A model generated the notes under the pieces. That model worked only from the letters and a program-made list of their open reading frames with translations. It made no database searches and was not told the DNA's origin. Below, in pieces: positions 60,857-64,000 of a stretch of 64,000 nt of DNA (positions are counted from its first letter, which is position 1; each line of letters begins with the position of its first letter). Source of the stretch: Nitrospira japonica (GTDB lineage: Bacteria > Nitrospirota > Thermodesulfovibrionia > UBA6902); NCBI GenBank assembly GCA_020723105.1, contig DYJL01000011.1:1-64000 (forward strand), in the 5' to 3' direction. A program made the translations under genes and the position numbers.

Positions 60857-61429
60857 ATGTACAAAGCAATTAACAATCTTAAGGAACAAAAAGGTTTTAC
60901 CTTGATTGAATTATTGATAGTCGTCGCTATCATCGGTATTCTGGCAGCTATCGCAATCCCCGGCTACATTGGTATGCAGGAAAGAGGCAGAAGAGGCGCT
61001 GTAATCAGGGGGGCTGAGGCTGCAAGTTCAGAAATGCAAGGCTGGATAACAGCAGCAAGAAGAGGCGGCGCTACTGATCCAAACAGATTACTCACTGAAG
61101 TTGACCAAAACGGTGATGGTACAGTTGCGGCTGCTGAAACTAATGCAGCTCTTGTAGCTGCCGGTGTTGTAACACAGTTTCTTGTTGCAACAGGTGCAGC
61201 CGGTACAAATCAGGTATCACCATGGAATTCTGCAAATAGTTTGTTTGTAAGTGGAGGAGCCATAGCTACTCAGGCCCTTTGCGATGCAGCTGCGGCAGCG
61301 GCAGCCAATGTGGGACGGATAACTCTATGTTTTACACCAGCACAAAATCAGACTATACAGACTGTCTTCATGTCCGCATCTGACAATTCAGGCAATATAA
61401 TCTACAGAAAAGCTGTCACAGCCGACTAA
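60857..61429 (+). CDS. Type IV pilin (major, PilA-like), with EF-hand-type loop
   Basis: 190 aa. Class III prepilin signal with cleavage G|FTLIE (after Gly13) and Glu at +5, then the hydrophobic helix 'LLIVVAIIGILAAIAIPGYI'. After it lies a charged helix and the variable head, with a Cys pair (C144 and C159 approximately) flanking an Ala stretch and 'ITLCFTPAQNQTI'. Residues 83-94 are DQNGDGTVAAAE, a canonical 12-residue EF-hand loop (D1, N3, D5, G6, V8, E12). AGGAGG lies upstream. It is the first of three pilin genes. Confidence 0.93.
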   Translation: MYKAINNLKEQKGFTLIELLIVVAIIGILAAIAIPGYIGMQERGRRGAVIRGAEAASSEMQGWITAARRGGATDPNRLLTEVDQNGDGTVAAAETNAALVAAGVVTQFLVATGAAGTNQVSPWNSANSLFVSGGAIATQALCDAAAAAAANVGRITLCFTPAQNQTIQTVFMSASDNSGNIIYRKAVTAD

Positions 61430-61449
61430 TATTAAGCACAATTAATAAG

Positions 61450-61477
61450 GGGGAGTAAACACTCCCCCTTGCTTTTT
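61450..61477 (+). terminator. Rho-independent terminator between pilin 1 and pilin 2
   Basis: GGGGGAGT / ACTCCCCC stem with a 4-base loop, then a T run. It could reduce expression of the downstream pilins relative to the first. Confidence 0.85.
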
Positions 61478-61497
61478 TAAATAGTAAATAGATAGAG

Positions 61498-62064
61498 ATG
61501 AACTTGGTATCCTTTCAAACAGGCCAAAAAATAAAATTCAATAAAACAGCAGGCTTTACCCTTATCGAAATACTCATTACTGTTGCAATCATTGGAATAT
61601 TGACAGCTGTTGCTGTCCCTTCCTATGTCGGTATGCAGGAAAAGGCAAAAAAAGGTTCTATTTACAGGGCTGCAAATTCACATGTGCCTGAACTACAAGG
61701 GTGGATAAATGCAGTAAGAAAAGGCAACACCAGTTTAGGAACCCTGATCGAAGTTGATACTAATGGCAATGGTACAATTGCCGCACCTGATTTCAACAAT
61801 ACTACTCTCTCCACGAGTGGTATAGTAACGACATTTGTAGCTTCAAAAACAGACATCTCTCCGTGGAATCCCGCAATGCAGCTTTGGCTAAACGGTAATG
61901 CGGCAGTTGATCAAACCGCTTGTGATGCCATAGCAGGCGGCAACCCCGGCCAGATAACTTTATGTTTTACCCCAGCAGAAAATCAGACAATAAGATTTGT
62001 ATATATTTCTGCTGCTGACAGTACTGGAAACATTATTTACAGAAAAACAGTGAGTGCTGATTAA
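61498..62064 (+). CDS. Type IV pilin paralogue 2, with EF-hand-type loop
   Basis: 188 aa. Prepilin motif G|FTLIE after residue 19 (long, basic leader). The C-terminal half is a close paralogue of the first pilin ('ITLCFTPAENQTIRFVYISAADSTGNIIYRKTVSAD'-type ending, given here in shorthand), including the Cys pair. Residues 87-98 are DTNGNGTIAAPD (D1, N3, N5, G6, I8, D12), again an EF-hand-like loop. No strong Shine-Dalgarno is visible before the ATG, so it may be expressed at a lower level. Confidence 0.92.
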   Translation: MNLVSFQTGQKIKFNKTAGFTLIEILITVAIIGILTAVAVPSYVGMQEKAKKGSIYRAANSHVPELQGWINAVRKGNTSLGTLIEVDTNGNGTIAAPDFNNTTLSTSGIVTTFVASKTDISPWNPAMQLWLNGNAAVDQTACDAIAGGNPGQITLCFTPAENQTIRFVYISAADSTGNIIYRKTVSAD

Positions 62065-62082
62065 ACACAGGGAGGTTATTGT

Positions 62083-62544
62083 ATGAAAAATAATAAGGGA
62101 TTTACTTTAATAGAACTGATTATTGTTGTAACAATAATTGGTATTCTGGCGATGATTGCTATTCCAGGCTATGTAGGACAGCAAAGAAATGCAGCAAGAA
62201 CAGAAGCCTTTAAAAACCTTGAGGCATTAAGACTCTTTGAAGAACAGCTACTCTCGGAAACTGCTGGATATATCCCTACTGGAGGCGGTGGACCGATTAG
62301 TTATAATGCAACACCAGGGGTTGCTGACAATGGTATTGAAGATTTACTTACAGGTTTTCAACCAGGAGGATGTACAGCTTGTGCAGCGCCTTTCGGATTA
62401 AGCTTCAGCTATCAAGTAGTTAGCACTGATACAAATGGAGATGGACTGGCTGATACTTTTACTGCCACTGCAACGGGTGTTGCAGGCAGCCGCGTTGCAG
62501 GGGAAGTCTACACCATAAACCAGAATAACATCAAAAATTTCTAA
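62083..62544 (+). CDS. Type IV pilin-like protein 3
   Basis: 153 aa. Very short leader ([11 protein letters not shown]) and hydrophobic helix '[20 protein letters not shown]', then a divergent head with a Cys pair in GGCTAC, and [11 protein letters not shown] (116-126), a Ca-loop-like D-x-N-x-D-G segment without the position-12 acid. It is more like minor pilins or pseudopilins. Its TAA stop overlaps the purF stop on the other strand (CTAA). Confidence 0.9.
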   Translation: MKNNKGFTLIELIIVVTIIGILAMIAIPGYVGQQRNAARTEAFKNLEALRLFEEQLLSETAGYIPTGGGGPISYNATPGVADNGIEDLLTGFQPGGCTACAAPFGLSFSYQVVSTDTNGDGLADTFTATATGVAGSRVAGEVYTINQNNIKNF

Positions 62545-63998
62545 GAGCGCAACAGGAAGAGCTCCATCTGCTCTATTCTCTCCTGATGTGTAAGCACAGG
62601 ATAGTTATCATTAAAACATGCAACACAAAATTTTTCAGGGTTAGGAACTACCTTTAATAATCCCTCTATGCTTAAATATTGCAGTGTATCGGCTGTAATA
62701 TATTTTCTGATTTCATCAACTGTGTGAGTTGATGCAATTAATTCTTTTCTGGTCGGAGTGTCTATGCCGTAAAAACAAGGGCCCATCGTTGGAGGAGAGC
62801 TTATTCTCATATGCACTTCTTTGGCCCCACCGCCTTCCCGTATCATTTTTACAATCTTTTTGCTGGTAGTACCCCTCACTATGGAATCATCGACCACCAG
62901 GACACGTTTGCCTTCAAGGAGCTTCCGGACCGGGTTTAATTTAATCTTGACTCCGAAATGACGTATGTTCTGCTGCGGCTCAATAAAGGTCCTGCCAACA
63001 TAGTGATTTCTTATCAATCCGAAATCAAAGGGTATCTCGCTTTCCTGAGCATATCCAAGAGCAGCAGGCACCCCTGAATCGGGCACTGGAATAACGACAT
63101 CAGCATCAATATGACTTTCCCTTGCAAGCTGGCGGCCCAACTCCTTTCTTATTCCATCAACATTGATATTCCCGAATATATTGCTGTCAGGCCTGGAAAA
63201 ATATATAAACTCGAAAATACAGTGGGCTTGCCTTGAAGCGTACAACGGTTTCATGGAATTTATTCCATTTTCATTAATAATCACCATCTCTCCAGGTTCA
63301 ACGTCTCTTACGTATTTTGCTCCTATAAGGTCCAGGGCGCAGGTCTCGGATGCAACAGCATATGCGCCATCATATTTGCCAATACTCAAAGGTCTGAAAC
63401 CATATGGATCTCTGATTGCAATAAGTTCTTTTTCGGTCATGATTAAAAGGCTGAAAGCTCCTAAGACAGCCTTCGTAGCATCTATGATCCGTTCATATAG
63501 AGTGCCTGCCCTGGAGCTTGCAATAAGATGCACAATCACCTCGCTGTCTGACGATGATTGGAATATTGCTCCCTTTGACTCCAGTTCCGTTCTCAGCTCA
63601 AGCGCATTTACAAGATTGCCGTTATGTGCAATTGCAAGGGAACCAAGAGAAAAATTGACCATAATAGGTTGTACGTTTTTCAAAGAACTTGACCCTGCAG
63701 TTGAATAACGATTATGGCCGATCGCAATGTCACCTGGAAGACGCTTCAGCCGCTTTTCAGTAAAGATATCTGTAACAAGCCCCATTGATTTTTCAACATA
63801 AAGGTGACTTCTGTCAGAAGAACAGATACCGGCGCCCTCCTGTCCCCTGTGTTGAAGTGCATGAAGCCCCAAATATGTAAGGTTTGCAGCCTCTTTATGA
63901 CCGTAAATGCCGAATACTCCGCATTCATCATGGAACTTATCAGAAGACAGTGACAAGTAACGAGTAACAAGTGACCAGTCAAAAAACTTTTTGTTCAT
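62541..63998 (-). CDS. purF: Amidophosphoribosyltransferase, repeat-derived propeptide
   Basis: 485 aa, first committed step of purine synthesis. Glutaminase domain begins after a propeptide at Cys26 ([10 protein letters not shown]), 'HNRYSTAG', PRPP-binding '[32 protein letters not shown]'-like core, and cysteines that in the B. subtilis type bind 4Fe-4S (in 'AHCIFEF', 'GPCFYGID' and 'FCVACFND'). The propeptide ([24 protein letters not shown]) is unusually long, and its middle is encoded by TTACTCG/TTACTTG heptads. The start is two bases before the end of the window, so an earlier start cannot be excluded. Confidence 0.96.
   Translation of the reverse strand: MNKKFFDWSLVTRYLSLSSDKFHDECGVFGIYGHKEAANLTYLGLHALQHRGQEGAGICSSDRSHLYVEKSMGLVTDIFTEKRLKRLPGDIAIGHNRYSTAGSSSLKNVQPIMVNFSLGSLAIAHNGNLVNALELRTELESKGAIFQSSSDSEVIVHLIASSRAGTLYERIIDATKAVLGAFSLLIMTEKELIAIRDPYGFRPLSIGKYDGAYAVASETCALDLIGAKYVRDVEPGEMVIINENGINSMKPLYASRQAHCIFEFIYFSRPDSNIFGNINVDGIRKELGRQLARESHIDADVVIPVPDSGVPAALGYAQESEIPFDFGLIRNHYVGRTFIEPQQNIRHFGVKIKLNPVRKLLEGKRVLVVDDSIVRGTTSKKIVKMIREGGGAKEVHMRISSPPTMGPCFYGIDTPTRKELIASTHTVDEIRKYITADTLQYLSIEGLLKVVPNPEKFCVACFNDNYPVLTHQERIEQMELFLLRS
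63946..63980. repeat. Heptad repeat inside the purF propeptide
   Basis: GACAGTG, ACAAGTA, ACGAGTA, ACAAGTG, ACCAGTC units (plus strand), in frame with purF and translated as SLVTRYLSL. Confidence 0.88.
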
Positions 63999-64000
63999 CC

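Noticed and set aside
60760-60860. A cyclic-di-GMP or other riboswitch before the first pilin
   Set aside because: None of the conserved core motifs known to me for GEMM-type riboswitches is present in 60600-60856.

Overview
The window is one contiguous piece of a Gram-negative bacterial chromosome of moderate, slightly AT-leaning composition. The Gram-negative call rests on heptosyltransferase/heptose phosphatase (LPS core), a Wza-like outer-membrane polysaccharide export protein, a YjbH-type beta-barrel protein, TonB, a complete dcw cluster with a meso-diaminopimelate-type MurE, and type IV pilins. DsrE/F/H-TusA sulfur-relay genes beside a 2[4Fe-4S] ferredoxin, a futalosine-pathway gene (mqnB), c-di-AMP synthesis (cdaA-ybbR-glmM) and a split F-type ATPase operon with b and b' subunits suggest an anaerobic or microaerophilic sulfur-metabolising lineage such as Nitrospirota or a deltaproteobacterial-grade group. 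That placement is inference; no rRNA or tRNA gene is seen.

Layout: 1-6.9 kb, exopolysaccharide locus (WecA-like transferase, Wza-like SLBB protein, YjbH protein, two small exported proteins). 6.9-8.7 kb, sulfur relay (DsrH-, DsrE-, DsrF-like, TusA) and a convergent ferredoxin. 8.8-16.5 kb, minus-strand housekeeping block (glmM, ybbR, cdaA, TonB, JAMM protease, Usp, coaX, birA, nth, metallo-beta-lactamase-fold hydrolase). 16.6-20.6 kb, plus-strand accessory genes (B12/radical-SAM protein, trypsin-TPR protein, mqnB, small exported protein) with a divergent ribbon-helix-helix gene of 59 codons. 20.6-29.2 kb, nitroreductase, atpC-D-G-A-H-F-F' and proS. 29.2-35.8 kb, a defence-type island: type III-like restriction subunit, AlbA_2/Schlafen-type ATP-binding protein, a 5'-truncated methyltransferase abutting a probable IS21-family end, and a Panacea-type toxin-antitoxin pair. 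36-54.2 kb, the whole dcw cluster from mraZ to ftsZ, with a clear sigma-70 promoter and three GTGG boxes at exact 10-bp spacing before mraZ. 54.4-59.4 kb, xerD, a Lon-family protease and a WaaF-GmhB fusion that seems to begin at ATA. 59.4-64 kb, a small unknown gene, a DUF882-type protein, three type IV pilins and purF.

The most striking feature cuts across all regions: at least 18 loci carry short degenerate tandem repeats with a 7-bp period, often as two arms in opposite orientation around a short spacer. They differ in heptamer sequence (AACTCNT, ACTTCTN, CTAATCC, GAATAGT, GCTGATA and others). They sit in most atp-operon junctions and also in frame inside essential genes: three times in murD, and in murC, ddl, waaF, atpF and purF. 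A second family of palindromes (GTAGGGGC...GCCCCTAC) lies between atpG and atpA, and related copies lie in frame in proS and waaF. Other points of interest are EF-hand-like loops in all three pilins, the MraZ boxes, the ATA start and the decayed restriction-modification locus.
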